DNA from: JAMHWF01 sp035911095
Lineage (GTDB): Bacteria; Pseudomonadota; Gammaproteobacteria; Burkholderiales; Burkholderiaceae_C
Direction: 5' to 3'
DNA: 64,000 nucleotides
Assembly (NCBI GenBank): GCA_035911095.1
Contig: JAMHWF010000053.1
Span: 62,001 to 126,000 of the forward strand
This document shows positions 1 through 7,944 of the stretch, piece by piece. Each line of letters begins with the position of its first letter. The first letter of the stretch is position 1. The notes beneath the pieces were generated by a model that was not told the origin of the DNA, did not search any database, and worked only from the letters and a program-made list of their open reading frames with translations. Both the position numbers and the translations under genes were made by a program.

Positions 1-2985
1 CTGGAACACGCGCGCCACGGCTGGATGGTCGCCGCGCGCCAGAACCAGGCGCAGTCGGGCGGCACGCACCCCTGGGCGCTGGTCGGCTCGCTCGGCCGCG
101 GCATCGGCTTCGCGACCGACGCGCTGCAACTGCTCGGCACCGGCGCGCGCGCCGGCCTGGCGCCGACCGGCCTGGTGCAGGGCCTGCCGTCACGGCGCCT
201 GCAGCACGAGCATGCGATGGCGGCGATCCAGGAGGCGCCGCGCAGCCTCGCGCCGGGGTCGGAGGCCGACTTCGGCTTCTTCGGCGTCGTGGTCGCCGAC
301 CACCCCGAGGCGACGTCGGTGTCGGACCTGGCACGTGTCGACGCGCTGCTCGCGTTGGCCGCCCCCCCCCGGCCCGGGCCCGCCGGTCCGGCCGCAGGCG
401 CGGCCAAGTCGATCGACGGGGCCGCCGGCGGCAGGGTGGCGAGCCAGGCCGCTGACGAACACGCGCCTTCGCTCTTCGATCGCAGCGAGCTGCTGGTGGC
501 CGACGACCTGACAGAGGCCGACATCGAGGCGCTGCTCCCCGGCCCGCGCCGCCATGAAGAGCGCGAGGACGGCGCGCTGCTGTCGTTCTTTCGCGGCGAG
601 GCAGCGCACGTCGTGCTGCGCGAGAAGGAGCTGCGCGTGCATCGGCCACACGGCCACATCCTGCGCAGCGGCGGGCACCTGGTGCCTGACGAGGCCTCGC
701 TCACGTCGACGGCGTGGATGGCCGGCGTCTTCCATTCGATGCTGACCGAAGGGCACGTCAGCATCAACCGCTTCCTGTCCACCGACCGCGGCTGGCTCGG
801 CCAATACCGCGCGCGGGGCCTGCGCCTCTTCGTGCGGCGGGGCGGCGGGGCCTGGCAGCAGCTCGGCGTGCCCTCGGCCTTCGAGATCGAGCCCGACGGC
901 TGCCGCTGGCTGTATCGCGACGCCGCGGGCCTGCTGGAAGTCCGCGCGAGCACGTCCGCCGGCGAGCATGCGATGGACCTGAGGCTGCGCGTGCTCGAAG
1001 GCGACGCGGTGGACCTGCTGGCGACGCTGCACGTCGCGCTCGGCGGGGACGACGGCGACGACCGGGGCGCGCCGCTGCCGGCGCTACGCGTGGACGCCAA
1101 CGGCGCTGGCGGACCCGAGCGCGACGGCGCGGGCGTCTTCATCGGCGTGCCCCCTGGCGGCGACCTCTCGGCGCGCTTTCCCGAGGGCGGCTTCCACGTC
1201 GCTGCGGCGCCGTCGACCCGCTTCGACCGCCTCGGCGGCGACGAGCTGCTCTACGCCGACGGGCGCTCGCGCGGCGAGCCTTACGTCTGCCTCGGCACGG
1301 ACGCGACGCGGGCATTCGGGCTGCGCATCACCGGCCACCTGATCGGCACGCCGGCCAGCAGCGAGACCAGCGCACTCGCGTTGCCGCGCTGGCAGGCCCC
1401 GGACGACAGCGCGGCGGCAGCGGCAACTGCGAGCCTGGCCGAAATCCTGCCCTGGTACCTGCACAACGCCCTGGTGCACTACCTCGCGCCGCGCGGGCTG
1501 GAGCAGTACTCGGGCGGCGGCTGGGGCACGCGCGACGTGTGCCAGGGCCCGCTCGAAGCCCTGCTCGCGCTCGACCAGCCGGCGCCGGTGCGCGACCTGC
1601 TGCTGCGCGTCTACGCGATGCAGGACGCGACGGGCGACTGGCCGCAGTGGTTCATGTTCTTCGAGCGCGAGCGGCACATCCGCGCCGGCGACTCGCACGG
1701 CGACATCGTCTTCTGGCCGGTGCTGGGCCTGGCGCGCTACCTGCTCGCCAGCGGCGACGCCGCGGTCCTCGACCAGCCGCTGCCGTACTACGCCGCGAAC
1801 GCCGCGCAGGCCGAGGTCGGCACCGTGTGGCAGCACGTCGAGCGCGCGCTGGCCGTGATCGCGGTGCGGCGCGTCGCCGGCACGCACCTGGCCGCCTACG
1901 GCCACGGCGACTGGAACGACTCGCTGCAACCCGCCGACCCGGCGCTGCGCGAGCACCTGTGCAGCGCCTGGACCGTGACGCTGCACCACCAGACCTTGCG
2001 CAGCCTGGCGCGGGCACTGCGCGGCGTCGGCCGCGAGGCGGCGGCGCAGGCCCTCGAGGCCGAGGCACAGCAGGTCCTCGCCGACTTCCAGCGGCTGCTG
2101 GTCGCGGGCGGCACGGTCGCCGGCTACGCGCTGTTCTCGCCGGGCCAGCCGCGGCAACTGTTGCTGCACCCGGAGGACGACACCACCGGCGTGCAGCACA
2201 GCCTGCTGCCGCTGATGCATGCGGTGCTCGACGACATGCTCGACCCCGGCCAGGCCGCGGCGCAGTTGCGCCTGATCGAGCAGCACCTGAGCGGGCCCGA
2301 CGGCGCCCGCCTCTTCGACCGCCCGCTGCCCTATCGCGGCGGCCCGCAACGGCTGTTCCAGCGCGCCGAGAGCAGCGCCTTCTTCGGCCGCGAGATCGGC
2401 GTCATGTACATGCATGCGCACCTGCGCTATGCGCAGATGCTGGCCCACCTGGGCGAGGCCGACCGCTTCTTCGAGGCGCTGTGCAAGGTGCACCCGGTGG
2501 GGCTGCGCGAGCGCGTGCTGCCCGCCAGCCTGAGGCAGGCGAACTGCTACTACTCGAGCAGCGACGCGGCCTTCGCCGACCGCTACGAGGCGCTGCGCGA
2601 CTACGCGAAGGTCACCTCGGGAGAGGTCGCGCTCGACGGCGGCTGGCGCATCTACTCCAGCGGGCCGGGCATCGCGATCAGCCTCTTCGTCGGCAGCTTC
2701 CTCGGCATCCGGCGCGAGGGGGGCGAACTCGTCGTGGACCCGGTGATGCCGCCCGCGCTCGACGGCCTTCGGGCGCAGGTGCCGGTGGCCGGGCGCCTGC
2801 TTGACCTCGTCTACCGCGTCGGGCCTGCGGGCTGCGGGCCGACGCGCTTGCGACTCGACGGCCAGGCGCTGGACTTCGAGCGTGAAGCCCATCCGTACCG
2901 CCTCGGCGGGGCGCGCGTGCCGTTGGCGCCGCTGCTCGCCGCGCTCGATGCAGGGAAAGGCCGGCTCGAGGTCACGCTGGGGTGA
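1..2985 (+). CDS. GH94/GH36-type glycoside phosphorylase-like protein, 3' part
   Basis: The reading frame is open at the left edge, so the start lies outside the window; 994 codons are visible. The protein resembles the C-terminal (alpha/alpha)6-barrel glycoside phosphorylase family GH94, which includes cellobiose phosphorylase and the C-terminal third of cyclic beta-1,2-glucan synthase. A DWND motif, which in GH94 carries the catalytic acid, is at visible residues 637-640 in the context GDWNDSLQP. The segments GGWGTRDVCQGP and SHGDIVFWPVLGLARYL are also typical of the family. Without the N-terminus it cannot be decided whether this is a free phosphorylase or the end of an NdvB-type synthase carrying a GT84 domain. 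It ends 77 bases before vapB and has no visible functional link to it. Confidence 0.8.
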   Translation: MEHARHGWMVAARQNQAQSGGTHPWALVGSLGRGIGFATDALQLLGTGARAGLAPTGLVQGLPSRRLQHEHAMAAIQEAPRSLAPGSEADFGFFGVVVADHPEATSVSDLARVDALLALAAPPRPGPAGPAAGAAKSIDGAAGGRVASQAADEHAPSLFDRSELLVADDLTEADIEALLPGPRRHEEREDGALLSFFRGEAAHVVLREKELRVHRPHGHILRSGGHLVPDEASLTSTAWMAGVFHSMLTEGHVSINRFLSTDRGWLGQYRARGLRLFVRRGGGAWQQLGVPSAFEIEPDGCRWLYRDAAGLLEVRASTSAGEHAMDLRLRVLEGDAVDLLATLHVALGGDDGDDRGAPLPALRVDANGAGGPERDGAGVFIGVPPGGDLSARFPEGGFHVAAAPSTRFDRLGGDELLYADGRSRGEPYVCLGTDATRAFGLRITGHLIGTPASSETSALALPRWQAPDDSAAAAATASLAEILPWYLHNALVHYLAPRGLEQYSGGGWGTRDVCQGPLEALLALDQPAPVRDLLLRVYAMQDATGDWPQWFMFFERERHIRAGDSHGDIVFWPVLGLARYLLASGDAAVLDQPLPYYAANAAQAEVGTVWQHVERALAVIAVRRVAGTHLAAYGHGDWNDSLQPADPALREHLCSAWTVTLHHQTLRSLARALRGVGREAAAQALEAEAQQVLADFQRLLVAGGTVAGYALFSPGQPRQLLLHPEDDTTGVQHSLLPLMHAVLDDMLDPGQAAAQLRLIEQHLSGPDGARLFDRPLPYRGGPQRLFQRAESSAFFGREIGVMYMHAHLRYAQMLAHLGEADRFFEALCKVHPVGLRERVLPASLRQANCYYSSSDAAFADRYEALRDYAKVTSGEVALDGGWRIYSSGPGIAISLFVGSFLGIRREGGELVVDPVMPPALDGLRAQVPVAGRLLDLVYRVGPAGCGPTRLRLDGQALDFEREAHPYRLGGARVPLAPLLAALDAGKGRLEVTLG

Positions 2986-3005
2986 GGCCTCGGCCTCGAG
3001 TTCCG

Positions 3006-3056
3006 TTGACACGAAGTTCGTGCAACACGAAAATCGTGCAACACGAAACCCGTGAG
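3006..3056 (+). promoter_or_regulatory. vapBC promoter with three tandem palindromic operators
   Basis: A perfect -35 box TTGACA lies at 3006-3011, and 17 bases later GAAAAT at 3029-3034 can serve as -10. Overlapping both are three contiguous 16-base direct repeats (3009-3024, 3025-3040, 3041-3056). Each contains an inverted repeat of the form CACGA...TCGTG. The first is a perfect 13-base palindrome CACGAAGTTCGTG, and the third is the weakest (CACG...CGTG). This is the expected arrangement for an operator bound cooperatively by a ribbon-helix-helix antitoxin, giving autorepression of the vapB-vapC operon that follows. Confidence 0.8.
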
Positions 3057-3062
3057 CCTGCG

Positions 3063-3299
3063 ATGAAGAATGTCACCGTCACGATGGAAGACAGCGTTGC
3101 CGAATGGGCCCGACTGGAGGCGGCGCGCCGCAACACCAGCGTCTCGCGCCTGGTCGGCGAGATGCTGGCCGAGAAGATGGGGCACGACGACGCTTATGAG
3201 CGGGCCATGAGCGACTGGCTGACGCGCGACCGCCGCTGGAGGTCCGACGGCCGCCCATATCCCGGCCGCGACGACACCTACGCACGGCACGGCCGGTGA
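3063..3299 (+). CDS. vapB: VapB-type ribbon-helix-helix antitoxin
   Basis: A 78-residue protein starting MKNVTVTMEDSVAEWARLEA. The N-terminal beta strand followed by two helices (residues about 2-42, including RRNTSVSRLVGEMLAEKM) is the ribbon-helix-helix DNA-binding fold of CopG/VapB antitoxins. The acidic and basic C-terminus (DRRWRSDGRPYPGRDD) is the probable toxin-binding tail. A longer in-frame start at 2982 is rejected because it would translate through the promoter and operators and adds a non-conserved leader. The vapC GTG start overlaps its stop by three bases, so the two are translationally coupled. It should neutralise VapC and repress its own promoter through the three palindromes upstream. 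Confidence 0.85.
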   Translation: MKNVTVTMEDSVAEWARLEAARRNTSVSRLVGEMLAEKMGHDDAYERAMSDWLTRDRRWRSDGRPYPGRDDTYARHGR

Positions 3300-3745
3300 C
3301 CATGGTGTTCGTCGACACCAACGTCCTCCTGTATGGCGAGGACGCCGCCGACCCCCGCAAACAGGCCCGGGCGCTGGAGTGGTTACGCGCGCTGTGGCAG
3401 CGCCGGTGCGGCCGGCTCAGCACCCAGGTGCTCAACGAGTTCTACGTCAACGCCACGCGCAAGATCACACCGCCCATGCCGCCGGGGGACGCGCGCGCCG
3501 AGGTGCGGCTTTACCAGCGCTGGACGCCGTGGCAGATCGACCAAGCCACGGTGGAGGCGGCCTGGTCCGTCGAAACGCGCTACGGCCTGAGCTACTGGGA
3601 CGCGCTGGTCGTCGCGGCCGCGCAGCTACAGGGGTGCGTCTGGCTGCTCACCGAAGACCTGCAGCACGACCAGCCCTTCGACCGCGTGCGCGTCGTCAAC
3701 CCCTTTCTCGTCGGACCCGAACTGCTCGATGCGCCTCCCGCGTGA
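3296..3745 (+). CDS. vapC: VapC-type PIN-domain toxin ribonuclease
   Basis: A 149-residue PIN-domain protein. The four acidic residues that bind the catalytic metals are visible: D7 in VFVDTNV, E48 in LNEFY, D102 in SYWDALVVAAA, and D121 in LLTEDLQ. PIN toxins are Mg/Mn-dependent RNases that cut tRNA or rRNA when freed from their antitoxin. Length and motif spacing are normal, so the toxin looks intact. The start is GTG at 3296, overlapping the vapB stop; an ATG two codons later (3302) is an alternative. The RNA target cannot be told from sequence. Confidence 0.88.
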   Translation: MTMVFVDTNVLLYGEDAADPRKQARALEWLRALWQRRCGRLSTQVLNEFYVNATRKITPPMPPGDARAEVRLYQRWTPWQIDQATVEAAWSVETRYGLSYWDALVVAAAQLQGCVWLLTEDLQHDQPFDRVRVVNPFLVGPELLDAPPA

Positions 3746-3776
3746 AGCGGCAGGCCGACCGCACCCCCTTCCCGCG

Positions 3777-5852
3777 ATGAATCTGGCCGACACCCACCTG
3801 CACCAGGTTCTCGCCGCGATGGCAGGCCCGGCGGCGCGTCCGCGCGAAGACCAGCGCGCGGCCGTGGCGGCGCTGGTCGAGCAGCGGGCCCGCGTGCTCG
3901 TCGTGCAGGCCACGGGATGGGGCAAGTCGGCCGTCTACTGGGCCGCGACATCGGCGCTGCGCAGCGCAGAAGGCGGGCGACGAGGGCCGACGTTGATCGT
4001 CTCGCCGCTACTGGCCTTGATGCGCGACCAGGTCGCGGCGGCGGGGCAGGCCGGGCTGCGCGCGGCCACCGTCAACTCCACCAACCTCGACGACTGGGAC
4101 GCGGTCTTCGACGACATCGCCGGCGATCGGCTGGACGTGCTGCTGGTGTCGCCCGAACGGCTGGGCAACGCCGGCTTCGCCCAGCGCCTGCCCGGGTTGC
4201 TGGCCGCGGCCGGGCTGGTGGTGATCGACGAGGCCCACTGCATCTCGGACTGGGGCTTCGACTTCCGCCCCGACTACCAGCGGCTGGCGAAGACGCTGCT
4301 GGGCATCGCGGCCGGCACGCCGGTACTGGCCACGACCGCGACGGCCAACCAGCGCGTCACGCAGGACATCGCGCGCCAGCTCGGCCCGCAGACGCTGACC
4401 TTCCGCGGCTCGCTCGCGCGGTCGTCCTTGCGCCTGGCCGTGGTGCCCGGGCTGGATGCGCTGCAGCGCTACGCCTGGGTCGCCGATGCGCTGGACACGT
4501 TCGCGGGTTCCGGCATCGTCTACGCGCTGACGGTGGCCGAGACCGAACGGCTGGCGGGGTTCCTGAAATCCTGCGGCTTCGAGGTGGCGGCCTACCACGG
4601 GGCACTCGACACCGGCGCGCGCCAGGGCATCGAGGATGCGCTGCGCCGCAACGCGCTGAAGGCCGTGGTGGCGACCTCGGCGCTGGGCATGGGCTACGAC
4701 AAGCCCGATCTCGCCTTTTGCATCCACGTCGGCTCGCCGGCCTCGCCGGTGGCCTACTACCAGCAGGTGGGCCGGGCGGGTCGGGCGCTCGACGACGCCG
4801 TGGCCGTGCTGCTGCCTGCCGAGACCGATGAGGCGATCTGGGCCTACTTCGCGACGGCGGGCGTGCCCGACGAGCAGCGTGTCGGCAGGATCCTCGACGC
4901 GCTGGCCCCGCGGCCGCAGACGCTGCTGGAGCTGGAGCACGCCACCGCGATCCGCCGCGGCCGGCTCGAAGGCCTGCTGAAGATCCTGGCCGTCGACGAG
5001 GTGGTGCGGCGCGAAGGCCCGGCCTGGGCGCTGACGGGCACCCCGTGGCACTTCGATGCCGAGCGCTGGCGCGCCCTGGCGCAGGTGCGCGAACGCGAGG
5101 CGGGCCTGATGCGCGCGTTCGCCGCGGGCACCGGCTGCCTGATGCGCTTCCTGCAAGTGGCGCTCGACGACCCCGAGCCCGCCGACTGCGGGCGTTGCAG
5201 CGTCTGCACCGGCCGCCTGCCCGGCCCGGGGGCAAGGCCGGGCGCGCAGCGCGTCGAGGCGGCGCGCGTGTACGCACGCGGGCAGGACGTGGTCATCGAG
5301 CCGCGCAAGCTCTGGCCAAGCGGAGGCAGCAAGGCCCTCAAGGGCCAGAAGGGTCGGATCACGGGCTGCAGCGAGGGCCGTGCCCTGGCCTTTGCCGACG
5401 ATCCCGGCTGGGCCGACGCGCTGCTGCCGCTGTTCACCGCGCCGGACGGGCCCGCGCCGCAGCCGGTGCTGGACGGAGTCATCGGCGTGCTGGCCCGATG
5501 GCGACGCCACTGGGCTGACAGGCCGGTGGCCGTGGTGGCCATGCCGTCTGCGTTGCACCCGCAGCTGGTGAAGTCGGTGGCGTCACACCTGGCGTCGCTG
5601 GGCCGCCTGCCGCTGGTCGACGCGCTGCGCCTGACGGGCCCGATGCCGGGCGCCGATCTGGCGTCAGGCGCGAAGGTGGCGGCGTTGCTCGACAGCCTGG
5701 CGCTGCGGCCCGGGGTGGAAGTCCCGGCCGGGCCGCTGCTGCTCGTCGACGCCCGCTATCGCAGCGGCTGGTCGATGACCGTGGCGGCCGCAGTGCTGCG
5801 CGAGGCCGGTGCCACAGCGGTACTGCCCCTGGTACTGCATCAGCTGCCTTGA
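3777..5852 (+). CDS. RecQ-family DNA helicase with C-terminal phosphoribosyltransferase-like domain
   Basis: A 691-residue superfamily-2 DNA helicase. Walker A is ATGWGKSAVYW (K50), the DEAH box is at residues 151-154 in VVIDEAHCISDWGFDFR, and the second RecA domain contains the YYQQVGRAGR motif VI. A RecQ-type zinc site is formed by C454, C471, C474 and C477. After about residue 520 the usual HRDC domain is absent. The C-terminus instead looks like a type I phosphoribosyltransferase fold, with LLLVDARYRSGWSMT near residues 655-669 resembling the PRPP loop. ATG 3777 is preferred over an upstream ATG at 3729, which overlaps the end of vapC. It unwinds DNA in the 3'-5' direction by family inference; the role of the tail is unknown. 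Confidence 0.88.
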   Translation: MNLADTHLHQVLAAMAGPAARPREDQRAAVAALVEQRARVLVVQATGWGKSAVYWAATSALRSAEGGRRGPTLIVSPLLALMRDQVAAAGQAGLRAATVNSTNLDDWDAVFDDIAGDRLDVLLVSPERLGNAGFAQRLPGLLAAAGLVVIDEAHCISDWGFDFRPDYQRLAKTLLGIAAGTPVLATTATANQRVTQDIARQLGPQTLTFRGSLARSSLRLAVVPGLDALQRYAWVADALDTFAGSGIVYALTVAETERLAGFLKSCGFEVAAYHGALDTGARQGIEDALRRNALKAVVATSALGMGYDKPDLAFCIHVGSPASPVAYYQQVGRAGRALDDAVAVLLPAETDEAIWAYFATAGVPDEQRVGRILDALAPRPQTLLELEHATAIRRGRLEGLLKILAVDEVVRREGPAWALTGTPWHFDAERWRALAQVREREAGLMRAFAAGTGCLMRFLQVALDDPEPADCGRCSVCTGRLPGPGARPGAQRVEAARVYARGQDVVIEPRKLWPSGGSKALKGQKGRITGCSEGRALAFADDPGWADALLPLFTAPDGPAPQPVLDGVIGVLARWRRHWADRPVAVVAMPSALHPQLVKSVASHLASLGRLPLVDALRLTGPMPGADLASGAKVAALLDSLALRPGVEVPAGPLLLVDARYRSGWSMTVAAAVLREAGATAVLPLVLHQLP

Positions 5853-5880
5853 ATCGGCGGCAGAAGGGTGTCGTCGCCGC

Positions 5881-6078
5881 TCACCAGGCGCGGAACTCTT
5901 CGCCGGGGATGCCGTACTTTTCGACCAGCGCATTCTGGGCATCGACCCAGCCCTTGTACTTTTCGTAGAACTCGCGCCCCGGATCGGCGCGCTCGTTCTC
6001 GATGAACACCGGCTCGGGCAGGGCATGGGCCGGCAACTGGCCGGAGCGGTTCTTCGCGTCGATGGCAGTCACATCCAT
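5881..6078 (-). CDS. Small CcdA-like (C-terminal region) protein, orphan
   Basis: A 65-residue protein. The C-terminus (YKGWVDAQNALVEKYGIPGE followed by EFRAW) matches the toxin-binding end of CcdA antitoxins, which typically reads W..N....E.YG...DE.R.W/F. The N-terminal half does not show a clear ribbon-helix-helix and is proline-rich instead (LPAHALPEPVFIEN). A good Shine-Dalgarno CAGGAG lies 7 bases before the ATG, so it is probably translated. It is 28 bases downstream of the GspE-family ATPase on the same strand. No CcdB-like toxin is nearby. It could be a solitary antitoxin or an unrelated small protein; similarity is judged by eye only. Confidence 0.5.
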   Translation of the reverse strand: MDVTAIDAKNRSGQLPAHALPEPVFIENERADPGREFYEKYKGWVDAQNALVEKYGIPGEEFRAW

Positions 6079-6106
6079 GGCCGGACTCCTGGGTTTCGGA
6101 AGCAGC

Positions 6107-7936
6107 TCACTCCCACACCGGCGTGCTGCGCAGCACCTCGTCGACCGTCGTGACCCCTTCGGCGACCTTCATCGCGCCGGCCATGCGCAGCGGGCGCAGG
6201 CCGTTCTTGGCCGCCAGCTGGCGCAGGCGCGGGATGTCGGTCGTCGGGTGCACGGCGCCGCGCGCGGCCTCGTCGAGCAGCAGCAGCTCGTAGAGGCCAG
6301 CGCGCCCGCGGTAGCCGGTCATCCGGCACTCGAGGCAGCCCACCGGCTTGTGGATGCGCGCCTCGCCCGAGAGCCGCCAGGGCTTGATCACCTCCTGCAG
6401 CGTCTCGGCCGAGGCGTGCTCGTCGGGCTGCTTGCAGGCCGGGCACAGCGTGCGCACCAGGCGTTGCGCGAGCACGCCGACGACGGTGGCGTTGATCAGG
6501 TACGAAGGCACGCCCAGGTCGATCAGGCGCGTGATCGCCGAGGCCGAGTCGTTGGTGTGCAGCGTGCTGAGCACCAGATGGCCGGTCAACGCCGCCTGGA
6601 TCGCCATCTCGGCGGTCTCGAGGTCGCGGATCTCGCCGACCATGATGATGTCCGGGTCCTGCCGCATCAGGCTGCGCACGCCTTCGGCGAAGCCGAGGTC
6701 CAGCGCCGGTTGCACCTGCGTCTGGTTGAAGGCCGGCTCGATCATCTCGATCGGGTCCTCGATCGTGCAGACGTTGACCTCGTCGGTGGCCAGGCGCTTG
6801 AGCGTCGAGTAGAGCGTCGTCGTCTTGCCCGAGCCGGTCGGCCCGGTGACGAGGATGATCCCGTGCCCGCGCGCGGTCAGGTCGTTCCAGCGCTGCGCGT
6901 CGTGCGTGGCGAAGCCGAGCGCGTCCAGGCTCTTGACCGCGGTGTCGGGGTCGAAGATGCGCATCACCATCTTCTCGCCGAAGGCGGTCGGGATCGTCGC
7001 CAGCCGCATCTCGACCTCGTCGCCCTGGCGCGTCGAGCTGCCGGCGCTGCGCGTCTTGATGCGCCCGTCCTGCGGGCGGCGGCGCTCGACCACGTCCATG
7101 CGGCCGAGCAGCTTGATGCGCGCCGTCATCGCGTTCATCACGCCCATCGGCAGCTGGTAGACCGTGTGCAGCACGCCGTCGATGCGGAAGCGGATCGTGC
7201 CCATGTCGCGCCGCGGCTCGAGGTGGATGTCGCTCGCGCGCTGGTCGAAGGCGTACTGCCAGAGCCAGTCGACGACCTGCACCACGCCCTGGTCGTTGGC
7301 GTCGAGCGGGCCCTTGGTCTTGCCCAGCTCGACCAGCTGCTCGAAGCTCGCGCTGCTCGACGCGGACTCGCCGCTCTTCTGCGCCGCGCGCACCGAGCGC
7401 GCCAGCGTGTAGAACTCGGTCGTGTACTTCTGCAGCTCGACCGGGCTCGCGACAACGAGCTTCAGCGTGCGCCGCGTGTGCGCCTCGATCTCAGGGATCC
7501 AGCCGCGGTCGAGCGGCTCGCTGGTGGCCACCGTCACCTCGTGCGCGCCGACGTTGACCGGCAGCGCGCGGTGCCGCTCGGCATAGCTGATCGACATCAC
7601 CTCGGTGACGCGGCCGACGTCGACCTTCAGGGGGTCGATGCGCAGGTAGCGCATCGCGAGACGCTTCGCGAGCCACTCGGTCAGCGCCTCAACATCGAGC
7701 GGCTTGCCGCTGCCCGCGCGCACGAGGCCGGCGTTGCCCAGGCGCACCAGCGGGTGCTGCGCGCTGTCGGCGGCCATGAAGCGGCGCTTGGTGTTCTGCG
7801 CGGCCTCGGCGTCGATCCAGCCGTCGGCCTGGAGCCAGTCGATCAGCTCGCGCCAGTCGAGGCGGCCGCTGCGCGGCACCGCGGCGGCGGCCGGCGAGGT
7901 GCCCGACGCCGGCGTGGGGGGTGTGATCGTCTTCAT
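6107..7936 (-). CDS. GspE/PilB-family secretion or pilus assembly ATPase
   Basis: A 609-residue hexameric traffic ATPase. It has an N-terminal MshEN-like domain (about residues 25-180) and a Walker A GPTGSGKTTT with K371. The Asp and His boxes follow, together with the segment DPDIIMVGEIRDLETAEMA. A zinc-binding C-terminal part has LCPACK and CLECR cysteine pairs near residues 495 and 535. Such ATPases power type II secretion or type IV pilus extension at the inner membrane. No other secretion or pilus gene is adjacent, so the system it serves cannot be assigned. The ATG at 7936 (MKTITPP) is preferred; an 86-residue arginine-rich extension in the same frame crosses the intergenic region and is rejected. 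Head-to-head with the Fic remnant. Confidence 0.85.
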   Translation of the reverse strand: MKTITPPTPASGTSPAAAAVPRSGRLDWRELIDWLQADGWIDAEAAQNTKRRFMAADSAQHPLVRLGNAGLVRAGSGKPLDVEALTEWLAKRLAMRYLRIDPLKVDVGRVTEVMSISYAERHRALPVNVGAHEVTVATSEPLDRGWIPEIEAHTRRTLKLVVASPVELQKYTTEFYTLARSVRAAQKSGESASSSASFEQLVELGKTKGPLDANDQGVVQVVDWLWQYAFDQRASDIHLEPRRDMGTIRFRIDGVLHTVYQLPMGVMNAMTARIKLLGRMDVVERRRPQDGRIKTRSAGSSTRQGDEVEMRLATIPTAFGEKMVMRIFDPDTAVKSLDALGFATHDAQRWNDLTARGHGIILVTGPTGSGKTTTLYSTLKRLATDEVNVCTIEDPIEMIEPAFNQTQVQPALDLGFAEGVRSLMRQDPDIIMVGEIRDLETAEMAIQAALTGHLVLSTLHTNDSASAITRLIDLGVPSYLINATVVGVLAQRLVRTLCPACKQPDEHASAETLQEVIKPWRLSGEARIHKPVGCLECRMTGYRGRAGLYELLLLDEAARGAVHPTTDIPRLRQLAAKNGLRPLRMAGAMKVAEGVTTVDEVLRSTPVWE

Positions 7937-7944
7937 CGGGGCCT

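Noticed and set aside
361..380. C-rich homopolymer tract in the GH94 gene as a possible frameshift site
   Set aside because: The reading frame is continuous across it and the protein family match continues on both sides.
1084..3012. 642-codon open frame on the minus strand opposite the GH94 gene
   Set aside because: Long antisense frames are routine at this G+C content; the translation is Arg/Ala/Val-rich low-complexity with no domain.
3006..3056. CRISPR-like array
   Set aside because: The 16-base repeats are directly contiguous without spacers and lie on a promoter, so they are operators.
5881..6446. Frames on both strands at the recQ/gspE junction as further small genes
   Set aside because: Only the 65-residue minus-strand protein has a ribosome site and recognisable sequence; the others overlap it or the ATPase gene.
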